Shown in pieces: positions 1-8,775 of a stretch of DNA of 64,000 nt (positions are counted from its first letter, which is position 1; every line of letters starts with the position of its first letter). The notes beneath the pieces were generated by a model, which was not told the origin of the DNA, did no database searches, and saw only the letters and a list, made by a program, of their open reading frames with translations. The stretch is from Catenulispora sp. GP43 (GTDB lineage Bacteria; Actinomycetota; Actinomycetes; Streptomycetales; Catenulisporaceae): positions 124,001 to 188,000 of the forward strand of contig NZ_JBGCCT010000020.1 of the NCBI RefSeq assembly GCF_041260665.1, written 5' to 3'. A program made the position numbers and the translations under genes.

Positions 1-1294
1 AGTCGAGCTTGGCCATCTGGCCGGCGACGTCGTCGGAGCTGAACAGGGCCTGGCTGGCCGCGTAGTAGGCGTCGTTCAGGCCCGAGGGCATGGCGTCGTC
101 GTTGGACGCCCACCCGATCGAGGACACCTTCGTGTTCTGGTCCGTCACGTAGGCGTAGGAGTCCTTGAACACCTGGGAGACGGTCACGTTGTAGTCGGCC
201 AGGGTCTTGCCCTTGAGCATCGGGAACGCGCCGTCGCCCTCGATCAGGGCCTTGTAGTTCGCCGGGTCCAGCGACCAGGCCTCGGCGAACGCGGTCGCCT
301 TGTCCGGGGCGGGGGTCTTGGCGCTGATCGCCATCGAGCCGCCGACCGCGAACGGCACGACCAGCGAGCCGTCGTCGGTGGGCGTCATGAACGCGCCGAA
401 GTCGTCGGCGTGGTCCTTGGGGACGGAGCCCAGGAACCAGCTGCCCATCATGTACATCGCGGCCTTGCCGGAGGTGAAGTTGGTGATCGAGTCCGCATAC
501 TTCACCCCGAGCGCGCCGTCCTCGAAGTACCCGTTCTTGGCCATGGTGCGGTACTTGGCGACCGCGGTCTCGACGTTGGCGTCGGTGAACTTGACCTTGC
601 CGGCGTAGCGCTCCTGCAGCCAGTTCGGGTCCTTGCCCAGCACGTCGGCGGACAGGATCCCGGTCAGCGGCATCGAGGCGGAGAACGGGTCGCCGCCGCC
701 GAGCTCGATCGGGGTGATGCCGGCCTTCTTCAGCGCGGCGCAGTCGGCCATGAAGTCCGCCCAGGTCTTCGGCGGCTGGGAGAGCCCGGCCTTGCCGAAC
801 AGCGTCTTGTTGTAGAAGACCATCGGGATGATCTGCGAGTTGGTCGGCGGGATGTAGACCTTGCCCTTGTAGGCGTTGCCCATCGGCAGCAGGAAGTTGG
901 CGTTCACCCAGCTCTGGTCGTACGGCTTGAGCAGCCCGGCCTGCACGAACGTCGACGGCGTGATCGACTGCAGCAGATCCGGGAACTGCCCGGAGGCCTG
1001 CAACTGCTTGGCGTAGGCGTCGCGGTCGGTGCTCGGCGCGATGAGCTTCTTGATGCTCAGGCCCGGGACGGCCTTCTCGCCGTCGGCGATCGAGGTGTCC
1101 CAGAACGACGTGGTCAGGCTGGGGGTCTCGAACGTCAGGTAGGACAGCGTGGTCGAGCCGCCGCCCTTGGACCCGGCCGACCCGCTCGATCCGCCGGGGG
1201 AGGCCGCCGCCGAACACCCGGCCAGAAGGAGTCCTGCGGCCAGGCCCGCCGCGAGCAGCCGGGTCGATCTTGCCGAGGGGAGCTGGTGCCGCAT
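1..1294 (-). CDS. extracellular sugar-binding lipoprotein of an ABC importer (C-terminus beyond window)
   Basis: The protein is the solute-binding component of a carbohydrate ABC importer (family 1 type), anchored outside the membrane as a lipoprotein. Its start at 1294 is preceded by GGAG, and the N-terminus has positive residues, a hydrophobic stretch and a lipobox LLLAGC with the lipidated Cys at about residue 27. A Ser/Gly-rich linker follows, then sequence typical of the family (SYLTFETPS, PDLLQS, IPPTNSQIIPMVFYNKTLF). About 431 codons are present and the 3' end runs off the window. It is divergent from the lacI-type gene at 1479, and a perfect LacI palindrome lies in its leader, so it is very likely repressed by that neighbour. 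The sugar carried is not determinable. Confidence 0.9.
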   Translation of the reverse strand, partial: MRHQLPSARSTRLLAAGLAAGLLLAGCSAAASPGGSSGSAGSKGGGSTTLSYLTFETPSLTTSFWDTSIADGEKAVPGLSIKKLIAPSTDRDAYAKQLQASGQFPDLLQSITPSTFVQAGLLKPYDQSWVNANFLLPMGNAYKGKVYIPPTNSQIIPMVFYNKTLFGKAGLSQPPKTWADFMADCAALKKAGITPIELGGGDPFSASMPLTGILSADVLGKDPNWLQERYAGKVKFTDANVETAVAKYRTMAKNGYFEDGALGVKYADSITNFTSGKAAMYMMGSWFLGSVPKDHADDFGAFMTPTDDGSLVVPFAVGGSMAISAKTPAPDKATAFAEAWSLDPANYKALIEGDGAFPMLKGKTLADYNVTVSQVFKDSYAYVTDQNTKVSSIGWASNDDAMPSGLNDAYYAASQALFSSDDVAGQMAKLD

Positions 1295-1372
1295 GAGAGT
1301 CTCCAGGGGATGCCAGAGGATGGATAGGCCGATCGAGCCGGCGGGCACGTCTCGACGTCGGGCCGGCTTCGA

Positions 1373-1384
1373 GATAACGTTATC
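1373..1384. promoter_or_regulatory. LacI-family operator (perfect 12-bp palindrome)
   Basis: GATAACGTTATC is a perfect palindrome with the central CG step typical of LacI/GalR operators. It lies between the divergent sugar-binding protein and lacI-type genes. A second copy with one mismatch sits at 2579-2590 before the glycosidase gene, so the same regulator probably controls both directions. Confidence 0.75.
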
Positions 1385-1478
1385 CGGGAGGATGGCCTCC
1401 GGCGCTGAGGCGTGTCAAGGGTTCGACCGGATATCGGCGCTGTTACATGATGAGCACTCACACGATGAGGAGTCGCCG

Positions 1479-2525
1479 ATGAGCCCTGCACGGGGCGGGA
1501 ACGAGGCCGGGGGGCGGGCCAAGCGGCCGACCATGGTCGACGTCGCACGCGAGGCCGGAGTGGCCCTGCGCACGGTGTCGCGCGTGGTCAACGACGACCC
1601 GACGGTCGGGCCGGAGTACGTCGCCAAGGTCCAGGCGGCCATCGCCGCGCTGAACTTCCGCCCCGACGAGCGGGCCCGGCAGCTGCGCACCGGCGTCACC
1701 GGCACGATCGGCGCCGCGGTCCGCCGGATCGCCGAGGTCAACCCGGCCCTGGCGGCCATCGAGCAGACGGCGCGCGCCTCGCGCCTGACCCTGATGGCCT
1801 CCTCCACGGACTTCGACACCGCCCGCGAGCGCGACATCCTGGTCTCCATGTGCCGCCAGCGCCTGGACGGCATCATCGTCGAGCCGTTCGCCGAGAGCCA
1901 CGCCTACCTGCAGCCGGAGATCGAGGCCGGCATGCCGATGGTGGCCATGGACCGGCCGATGAGCGGCGTGGCGGTGGACTGCGTCATGTCCGACAACGCC
2001 TCGGGCATCGGCATGGCCTTCCACCACCTGCACCGGCACGGACACCGCCGCATCGCCTACATCGGCGACAGCGAGCGGGTCTTCTCCGGCCACGAGCGGG
2101 CCGCGGCCTTCCGCGCCTCGCTGGTGGCCCACGGCCAGCCGGTGGCCGGCCTGGTGCACCCCGGCGAGATCACCGCCGACCGGGTCGCCGCGGCCCTGGA
2201 CGCCGCCCTGGGCGGCCCGGATCCGGCCACGGCGCTGGTCACCGGCAACATGGACAGCACCATCGCGGTCCTGCGGCGGCTCGGTCCGCAGGCCGCCTCG
2301 CGCCTGGCGATCGTCGGCTTCGACGAGGTCCCGCTGTCCGACCTGCTCCAGCCGGCGCTCACCGTGGTGGCGCAGGACACCGCGAACATCGGGCGCACCG
2401 CCGTGGAGCTGCTGCGGGCCCGCATCGCCGATCCCTCGCGGCCGGTGCAGAACGTCGTGGTCCCGGTCTCGCTGACGGTGCGGGGCTCCGGCGAGGTGCC
2501 GGGCCCGGCTGTTTCGGCGTCGTGA
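1479..2525 (+). CDS. LacI/GalR-family transcriptional repressor
   Basis: This 348-residue repressor has an N-terminal helix-turn-helix (about residues 17-65, with TMVDVAREAGVALRTVSRVV) followed by the hinge and a periplasmic-binding-protein-like sensor domain that would bind a sugar. The ATG at 1479 is chosen because GAGGAG lies just upstream and the HTH begins shortly after; the reading frame is open further upstream but without a better start. It stands between the divergent sugar-binding lipoprotein and the glycosidase operon, with matching palindromes on both sides, so it most likely represses both until an oligosaccharide or its breakdown product is present. The inducer is unknown. Confidence 0.92.
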   Translation: MSPARGGNEAGGRAKRPTMVDVAREAGVALRTVSRVVNDDPTVGPEYVAKVQAAIAALNFRPDERARQLRTGVTGTIGAAVRRIAEVNPALAAIEQTARASRLTLMASSTDFDTARERDILVSMCRQRLDGIIVEPFAESHAYLQPEIEAGMPMVAMDRPMSGVAVDCVMSDNASGIGMAFHHLHRHGHRRIAYIGDSERVFSGHERAAAFRASLVAHGQPVAGLVHPGEITADRVAAALDAALGGPDPATALVTGNMDSTIAVLRRLGPQAASRLAIVGFDEVPLSDLLQPALTVVAQDTANIGRTAVELLRARIADPSRPVQNVVVPVSLTVRGSGEVPGPAVSAS

Positions 2526-2544
2526 ACGCCCTTTGACAGCCCCC

Positions 2545-2590
2545 TTGACAGACCCGCGCGGTCGCTCCACTCTTTCGAGATAACGTTATA
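2545..2590 (+). promoter_or_regulatory. promoter with overlapping LacI-type operator for the glycosidase operon
   Basis: TTGACA at 2545-2550 is a consensus -35 box; 17 bases on, CACTCT is a weak -10 candidate. The palindrome GATAACGTTATA at 2579-2590 lies where transcription would begin and matches the operator at 1373-1384 at 11 of 12 positions. Repressor bound here would block transcription start. Confidence 0.6.
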
Positions 2591-2680
2591 CGGCGGCGCT
2601 TCGCAGACGCAGTCCCGCCGAGTCTTGCGCGCGGGCCGGACTCACGGCCCGGCGTCTCCCGTGAAGCGAGTGGTCGATTC

Positions 2681-5527
2681 ATGAAACTCAGCCTGCGGTC
2701 CAGAAGGTCCGTCGCCGCGGGGGCGGTCGCAGCCCTCGTGGGTGCCATGCTCACCACCACCTCGACCGTTCCGGCCCGGGCGGACAGCGTCACCGCCAAC
2801 CAGGCCTGGCGCATCGCCCAGCAGTACACCGGCGTCTGGACGAGCCCGCCCACGAACCTGACCGGCGGGGAGACCGTGGACGCGCCGCTGCTGGGCAACG
2901 GCGACATCGGCGTCGCGATCGGCGGGTCGATCGCGGACCAGACGATGTACATCGGCAAGAACGACTTCTTCTCCGGCTCCAGCCACGCCATCAAGCCGTT
3001 GGGGCGGATCGTGGTTACCGCAGCTGGGCTGAGCGGCTCGTCCTACAACGTGGTCCAGGACATCGCGCACGCCGAAGTGCGGGGCACCTACACCCTGGGC
3101 GGCCAGACGCTGACCACCACGAGCTGGGTCGACGCGAACTCCGGGACGTACGTCACCTCCTTCGCGCTCAGCGGCGGCAGCGCGCAGAGCATCGGCATCA
3201 CCGTGCAGAACGGCTCCGGCGGCACGCCGACCGTCGGCAGCAGCGGCAACGACCTGGACGCCGACGTGGCCGCGGACACCGGGGCCGGCACCGACCCACA
3301 CGCCCGGATCGCCGCGCGCACGATCGGCCAGACCCCGTCGATATCCGGCAACGCCATCACCCTGACGATGCAGCCGGGCACCACCTCCACGCTGGTCGCC
3401 GGCATCGTCTCCAGCATCGACAGCAGCTCCTGGCAGAGCAGCGCCGACGCGCTGGTCAGTACCCTGACGCAGTCCGACGTCGACACCCGCAAGGCCGCAC
3501 ACCGCAGTTGGTGGCAGGGCTACTGGTCGCAGTCCTACGTCGAGATCCCCGACAAGGCCGTGGAAAAGAGCTGGTACGGCTCGCTGTATCTGCTCGCCTG
3601 CGTCTCGCGCTCCGGGAAGTACGCCCCCGGGCTGTGGGGCAACTGGATCACCGGCGCGATGAACTGGAACGGCGACTACCACACCAACTACAACTACGAG
3701 GCGCCGTTCTACGCCGCACTGTCCACCAACCACATCGCGCAGATGGACGCCTACGACCAGCCGGTGCTGGACTGGCAGTCCGCCGGCCAGGCCCTGGCCT
3801 CGCAGAACGGCTACACCGGGGTGCTCTACCCGGTCGGCCTGTCGCCGAAGGGCACCAGCGCCGACACGAACCTGCACAACCAGAAGTCCGACGCCGCCAA
3901 CCTCGCCAGCGACATGGTGATGCGCTTCGAGTACACCGGCGACACGTCCTACGCGACCAGGGTCTACCCCTGGCTGAAGCAGGTCGGGCTGTTCTGGCAG
4001 AACTACCTGACGTGGGACGCGGCGAACAACCGGTACGTCATCACCGACGACGCACCGCACGAGGACCAGTCCTACCCGCAGACCAACAGCGGCCTGTCGC
4101 TCGGCCTGGTCCACCTGCTCTTCCAAGGCCTGATCGACATGAGCACCGCGCTGAACCAGGATGCTTCCACCCGCGCCACCTGGCAGAACATCGAGTCCCA
4201 TCTCAGCGCCCTGCCGACCATGTCGCTGAACGGCCAGACCATCCTGCGCGAGACCGAGGTCGGCAGCGACTTCGTCAACGACGGCAACGACATCGACGCC
4301 CAGGCGATCTATCCCGGCAGCCTGATCGGCCTGGACAGCGACCCGACCGCGCAGCAGACCGCCCGCAACACCATCGGCGCGCTGACCAACGCCTGGGGCG
4401 GCGGCAACGCCCCGGCCACCTTCTACGCCGCGGCGGCCCGGGTCGGCTACGCCCCGAGCACGATCCTGAGCAATCTCGACGACGAGGCCGCCAACCAGAG
4501 CTATCCGAACATGGCGATCCACCACAACGGCGGCGGGATCGAGAACATCAACGTCACCACCTCCGGGCTGGACGAGATGCTGCTGCAGTCGTTCCAGGAC
4601 GACATCAAGGTCTTCGCCGACTGGCCGGCGTCCACGAGCGCGAAGTTCGGCGACCTGCTCGCCTACGGCGACTTCCTGATCTCGGCCGGCAAGTCCGGCA
4701 GCGCGGTGCAGTACGTCCGGGCCGTCAGTCAGAACGGCGGCCGCCTCACCGTCACCAATCCCTGGTCGGGCAGCGTCGAGGTGTACCGCAACGGTACCGA
4801 CACCGGCGCCGTGTCCGGGGCGGAGCTCACCATCGCCACCTCCGCCGGCGACACGATCGACCTCGCCCCGGCCGGCACCGCGCTGGCGACCATCCAGTCC
4901 GAGCTGACGCAGCCGTTGCAGAGCGGATCCAGCAGCTCGTTCTCGTCCGGCTTCGAATCCACCGACCCGCCTTTGACCTGGAGCGACACCGTCGATACCG
5001 GCGGCGGCGGCAGCACCGGGGTCAGCGGGATCTGCTGCGGCGTGACCGGCCCGGAGGCGGGCATCCGCACAGGCGAGACGGCGCACACCGGGAGCGGCGC
5101 TTTGATGTACTCCGGATCCGCTCAAGGCGGCAGTAATGACTACGCGTATCTGAAGGTCTACGACCTCAGCGCCGATCCATTGGCCGTCGGGAGCAGCAAG
5201 ACCCTGAGTTACTGGATCTACCCCCAGGGCAACGCCACCAGCACCTGGGTGTCGGCCGGCTCGACCAACAGCAGTTGTGTCGCCGTCGACATGGTCTTCA
5301 CCGACGGCAGTACGTTGCGGGACTCCGGCGCTGTGGACCAGAACGGCAACCGCGCGCATCCCGCTTATCAATGCGGCCACCTGACGCTCGACACGTGGAA
5401 CCACGTCACCGTCGACCTGGCGGCGAACAACGCGAACAAACAGGTCAGCCGGATCCTGGTCGGCTACGACCATCCCGGCTCCACCGGCGGCTATCGCGGC
5501 TACATCGACGACCTGGCCATCAGCTGA
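2681..5527 (+). CDS. secreted glycoside hydrolase, six-hairpin (GH95-like) with C-terminal carbohydrate-binding domain
   Basis: The 948-residue protein starts with a signal peptide (basic RSRR, hydrophobic core, cleavage near PARADS). Residues of about 40-290 look like the N-terminal beta-sandwich of clan GH-L/M-type enzymes (LLGNGDIGVAIGG). Residues of about 300-720 look like an (alpha/alpha)6 barrel, with GLWGNW, WNGDYHTNYNYEAPF and EDQSYPQ resembling the substrate-binding segments of GH95 alpha-L-fucosidases/galactosidases. The last 190 residues form a jelly-roll-like module ending YRGYIDDLAIS, probably binding carbohydrate. It would act outside the cell on a plant or fungal polysaccharide. 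It is first in an operon whose next gene begins one base after its stop. The exact GH family is uncertain because the match is only to general motifs. Confidence 0.75.
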   Translation: MKLSLRSRRSVAAGAVAALVGAMLTTTSTVPARADSVTANQAWRIAQQYTGVWTSPPTNLTGGETVDAPLLGNGDIGVAIGGSIADQTMYIGKNDFFSGSSHAIKPLGRIVVTAAGLSGSSYNVVQDIAHAEVRGTYTLGGQTLTTTSWVDANSGTYVTSFALSGGSAQSIGITVQNGSGGTPTVGSSGNDLDADVAADTGAGTDPHARIAARTIGQTPSISGNAITLTMQPGTTSTLVAGIVSSIDSSSWQSSADALVSTLTQSDVDTRKAAHRSWWQGYWSQSYVEIPDKAVEKSWYGSLYLLACVSRSGKYAPGLWGNWITGAMNWNGDYHTNYNYEAPFYAALSTNHIAQMDAYDQPVLDWQSAGQALASQNGYTGVLYPVGLSPKGTSADTNLHNQKSDAANLASDMVMRFEYTGDTSYATRVYPWLKQVGLFWQNYLTWDAANNRYVITDDAPHEDQSYPQTNSGLSLGLVHLLFQGLIDMSTALNQDASTRATWQNIESHLSALPTMSLNGQTILRETEVGSDFVNDGNDIDAQAIYPGSLIGLDSDPTAQQTARNTIGALTNAWGGGNAPATFYAAAARVGYAPSTILSNLDDEAANQSYPNMAIHHNGGGIENINVTTSGLDEMLLQSFQDDIKVFADWPASTSAKFGDLLAYGDFLISAGKSGSAVQYVRAVSQNGGRLTVTNPWSGSVEVYRNGTDTGAVSGAELTIATSAGDTIDLAPAGTALATIQSELTQPLQSGSSSSFSSGFESTDPPLTWSDTVDTGGGGSTGVSGICCGVTGPEAGIRTGETAHTGSGALMYSGSAQGGSNDYAYLKVYDLSADPLAVGSSKTLSYWIYPQGNATSTWVSAGSTNSSCVAVDMVFTDGSTLRDSGAVDQNGNRAHPAYQCGHLTLDTWNHVTVDLAANNANKQVSRILVGYDHPGSTGGYRGYIDDLAIS

Positions 5528-5528
5528 C

Positions 5529-7049
5529 ATGACCGAATTCGAGGTGGCGATGCGTGACGGCACCGTTCTGCGCGCCGATGTCTATTACCCGGTCGGCGCC
5601 GGTCCGTGGCCGGTACTGCTTGCTCGGACGCCGTATGGCAAGCAGGACGAAGGGGTTCTGAAGCGCCTGGACCCGTGGGGCGCCACCCGGCGCGGCTACC
5701 TGGTCATCGTTCAGGACTGCCGTGGCCGCTTCGCCTCCGACGGGGTGTGGGAGCCGTTGCTCCACGAAGGCGCCGACGGCTTCGACACGATCGCGTGGGC
5801 CGCGAGCCTGCCGGATGCTACGGGTCGGGTCGGGATGTACGGGCCCAGCTACCTCGGCCACACGCAGCGTGCGGCGATGGCGACGCAGCCACCGGCGTTG
5901 GCTGCTGCCGTCCCGGCGTTCACGTGGTCGGACGCGGACGACGGGCTTCTGCGGCGCGGCGGCGCGTACGAGCTGGGCCTGGTCACGCAGTGGACGTTGA
6001 ACCTCGGCTTCGACGTCCTGGCACGCCGGTCCGGATCCGAGCTCGCGGTGCTGAACGGTGCGCTGGACGAGTTCGCGGCACGGACGGTGTGGGAGCTTCC
6101 TGCTGATGACATGCCCACCCTTCGGCGGCTTGGTTTGTCCACACCGAAGCCGGGGGCCGCGGTGCTTCCGCATGCCGATGTGCCGGCCCTGGCCGTCGGC
6201 GGCTGGTTCGACTGCTTCCTGCAAGGCACGCTCGACATGGAACCGTCGGCGCTGATCGTCGGCCCCTGGACGCACGACAACCAGACTCGGCACGTCGGCG
6301 AGGTCGATTTCGGGCCCGCCGCCGATGCCGCGCCGTGGCTGGCCCGACGAGAGCTCGACTTTCTCGACACGTTCCTCAAACCGGACCGTGGCGAGCACGA
6401 CGATCACTTCGCTGCACTGGTGTTCGTCATGGGAATCGATGAGTGGCGCCGTTTTCCCTCCTGGCCCCCGCAGAGTGCTGACACTGCCTGGTATCTGCAT
6501 CCTGATTCCTCCTTAGCGCCACACGAGGCACCGGAATCAGCGCCGGACACCTTCGACCACGACGCCGACGACCCCGTTCCCACCCACGGTGGCGCGCTCC
6601 TCATCGGACCCGATTTCCCACCCGGTCCCCATGACCAGGCGCAGATCGAGAAGCGCGACGACGTGCTCGTCTACACCAGCGAAACTCTCCACTCCCCGCT
6701 GGAGGTCATCGGCCGGGTCCGCGTCCACCTGTTCGCCGAGTCCACGGCCGCCGGCGCCGACTGGGTCGCAAGGCTCTGCGACGTTGATCCCGACGGCGTG
6801 TCCCGCAACGTCACCGACGGCGTCCTGCGGACCGCTCAGAGCGCCGACCAGCCGGGGGAGTACGTGATCGACCTGTGGTCCACGGCGCACGTGTTCCGTC
6901 CCGGCCACCGTATCCGGGTCCAGGTCGCCTCCAGCTGCTTCCCCCGATGGGACCGCCATCCCGCAGCGTCTCAGGCCCGGCACACCGTGCACCACGATCC
7001 CACGAGGCCCTCGCGGATCGTCCTTCCGATCGTCCTTCCCGTTGTCTGA
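5529..7049 (+). CDS. CocE/NonD-family serine hydrolase
   Basis: This 506-residue alpha/beta hydrolase belongs to the X-prolyl dipeptidyl-peptidase/cocaine-esterase family. The N-terminus (MRDGTVLRADVYYP, QDCRGRF) is classic, the nucleophile elbow GPSYLG places the catalytic Ser at about residue 107, and the SALIVGPWTH segment carries the likely catalytic His; a C-terminal jelly-roll domain (residues of about 330-506, HSPLEVIGRVRVHLF, FRPGHRIRVQVASS) is typical. No signal peptide is seen, so it acts in the cytoplasm. It starts one base after the glycosidase stop without its own strong ribosome site, suggesting translational coupling. In this locus it may remove acyl groups from imported sugars, but the family also includes amidases and peptidases. 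Confidence 0.85.
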   Translation: MTEFEVAMRDGTVLRADVYYPVGAGPWPVLLARTPYGKQDEGVLKRLDPWGATRRGYLVIVQDCRGRFASDGVWEPLLHEGADGFDTIAWAASLPDATGRVGMYGPSYLGHTQRAAMATQPPALAAAVPAFTWSDADDGLLRRGGAYELGLVTQWTLNLGFDVLARRSGSELAVLNGALDEFAARTVWELPADDMPTLRRLGLSTPKPGAAVLPHADVPALAVGGWFDCFLQGTLDMEPSALIVGPWTHDNQTRHVGEVDFGPAADAAPWLARRELDFLDTFLKPDRGEHDDHFAALVFVMGIDEWRRFPSWPPQSADTAWYLHPDSSLAPHEAPESAPDTFDHDADDPVPTHGGALLIGPDFPPGPHDQAQIEKRDDVLVYTSETLHSPLEVIGRVRVHLFAESTAAGADWVARLCDVDPDGVSRNVTDGVLRTAQSADQPGEYVIDLWSTAHVFRPGHRIRVQVASSCFPRWDRHPAASQARHTVHHDPTRPSRIVLPIVLPVV

Positions 7050-7071
7050 GTTCAGAAAGGCCGGCACCACC

Positions 7072-8775
7072 ATGTCGTCAGTCAGGGGCTACGAAGCCGA
7101 GCCCTGCCATGTCATCACCGAGCGCGTCGAGACCGGATACCGGTCGGCCGTCGCCGGGCTCGGGCCGGGAACCGTCCTGGCCGTCGACGGTCCGGCGGCC
7201 GTCGACTGGGAAGCCGTCGCGGCCGGGATCGGCGAGGCGCTGGGCGCCCGGCGGATCGCGGTCAATCCGGTCGACATGGGTGAGCATCTGGCCGCGTGGC
7301 CCGAGATCCTCCAGCGCACCGCCTCCGCCGTTCTGCACGACGACCCGGACTTCGCCCCGCTGTCCGAGGCCGGCCTGGCCGATTTCCTCGCCGCCGTCCC
7401 GGAGCCGGACTCGGCGCCCGGGGCGGTGACCGTCGTGCTGGGGCCGGGAGCGGCGCTGGCCGGGCACGACGTGCTCTGGTACGCGGACCTGCCGAAACGC
7501 TATGCCGAGGCCGCGATCACCAGCGGGAGCGGTCGCAACCTCGGCCAGCCCGCGGGGACCGGCCCGGGAACGACGCGCCGCTTGTTCTACATCGACTGGC
7601 CGGTGCTCGACCGGCACCGCGACGCGGTCATCGGCGATATCGACCTGTGGCTGGACACTCAGGACCCGGAGTCGCCGGCCTGGCTGGCCGGCCCGGTCAT
7701 GCACGCCGTCCTGGCGGATCTGGCGGCCCGGCCGTTCCGGACCCGGCCGACCTTCAACACGACATCCTGGGGCGGACACTGGGGCCAGGAACAGCTCGGA
7801 TTCAACCGCGACGCGCCGAACACCGCACTGGGGTACGAACTCATCGCACCGGAGAGCGGGATCCTCGTGGGCCGACCGGACGAGGCACGCGTCGAGATCC
7901 CGTTGCAGGCGCTCGTCGCCCGGCACCCCGAGCAGGTCCTCGGTTCGGCCGCGCACGCGACGTTCGGCACCTCGTTCCCGATCCGCTTCGACTACCTCGA
8001 CACGGTCGGCGGCGGGAACCTGTCCGTCCACTGCCATCCGCAGCCCGACTACATGAGCCGGGTCTTCGGCTGGCCCTACACCCAGCACGAGACTTACTAC
8101 ATGATGCTCGGCGGGCCCGACCGCAAGGTCTTCCTGGGCCTGCGTCAGGACGCCGACATCGAGGCCTTCCAGCGCGACGCCGAACGCGCGGTCCACGACG
8201 GGGAGCCGTTCGACGTCGAGCGCTACGTCCAGACCTTCCCGGCCGAGCAGCACCAGCTTTTCCTCATCCCGGCCGGCACGCCGCACGGCAGCGGAGAGGG
8301 CAACGTGGTGCTGGAGATCAGCGCGACGCCGTACCTGTACAGCCTCCGGTTCTACGACTGGCTCCGCACGGACGCCGCGGGGCGGCAGCGGCCGGTCCAT
8401 GTCGGGCACGCCTTCGAGAACCTCAATCGCGGTCGGACCGGCGAGGCGGTCGCTCGCGACCTCGTCCAGCAGCCTCGGGCGGTGCTCGCAGGGCAGGGGT
8501 GGAGCGAGGACGTCATCGGCCGGCTGCCGGAGATGTTCTTCGAGGTCCGGCGGGTCGAGCTGGCCTCGGGCGCGGTCGTCGAGGACTCGGCGAGCCGGGG
8601 ATTCCACGTGCTCAACGTCGTCGAGGGCGATGGCATCGCGGTGCAGACCGACAGTGGACACCGCTACGAACTCGCCTATGCCGAGACCCTGACTATTCCC
8701 GCGGCGGCCGGGGACTACCGGGTGAGCGCTTTGGGCACCGGGTCGGTCCGCTATGTCAAAGCCCTGGTTCCGTGA
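7072..8775 (+). CDS. class I mannose-6-phosphate isomerase-like cupin protein
   Basis: About 567 residues with the metal-site pattern of type I phosphomannose isomerases: HCHPQPDYMSR followed by QHETYYMM, and later AGTPHGSG. The N-terminal 200 residues resemble a P-loop-like uridine-kinase-type fold (VLAVDGPAAVDWEAVAAG), and a cupin core plus a C-terminal beta domain follow, a layout seen in large PMI-like proteins of sugar-catabolic loci. ATG at 7072 with AGAAAGG at 7054-7060 is preferred over a TTG at 7042 that overlaps the upstream stop. It probably isomerises a mannose- or fucose-type sugar or its phosphate, though substrate is unproven. Its TGA overlaps the GTG of the ROK gene. Confidence 0.75.
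   Translation: MSSVRGYEAEPCHVITERVETGYRSAVAGLGPGTVLAVDGPAAVDWEAVAAGIGEALGARRIAVNPVDMGEHLAAWPEILQRTASAVLHDDPDFAPLSEAGLADFLAAVPEPDSAPGAVTVVLGPGAALAGHDVLWYADLPKRYAEAAITSGSGRNLGQPAGTGPGTTRRLFYIDWPVLDRHRDAVIGDIDLWLDTQDPESPAWLAGPVMHAVLADLAARPFRTRPTFNTTSWGGHWGQEQLGFNRDAPNTALGYELIAPESGILVGRPDEARVEIPLQALVARHPEQVLGSAAHATFGTSFPIRFDYLDTVGGGNLSVHCHPQPDYMSRVFGWPYTQHETYYMMLGGPDRKVFLGLRQDADIEAFQRDAERAVHDGEPFDVERYVQTFPAEQHQLFLIPAGTPHGSGEGNVVLEISATPYLYSLRFYDWLRTDAAGRQRPVHVGHAFENLNRGRTGEAVARDLVQQPRAVLAGQGWSEDVIGRLPEMFFEVRRVELASGAVVEDSASRGFHVLNVVEGDGIAVQTDSGHRYELAYAETLTIPAAAGDYRVSALGTGSVRYVKALVP

Noticed and set aside
2642-5563. 973-codon open frame on the minus strand opposite the glycosidase gene
   Set aside because: It is a by-product of high GC codon bias; the product is Arg/Gly/Val/Asp-rich without domains, while the plus strand encodes a signal peptide and a glycosidase.
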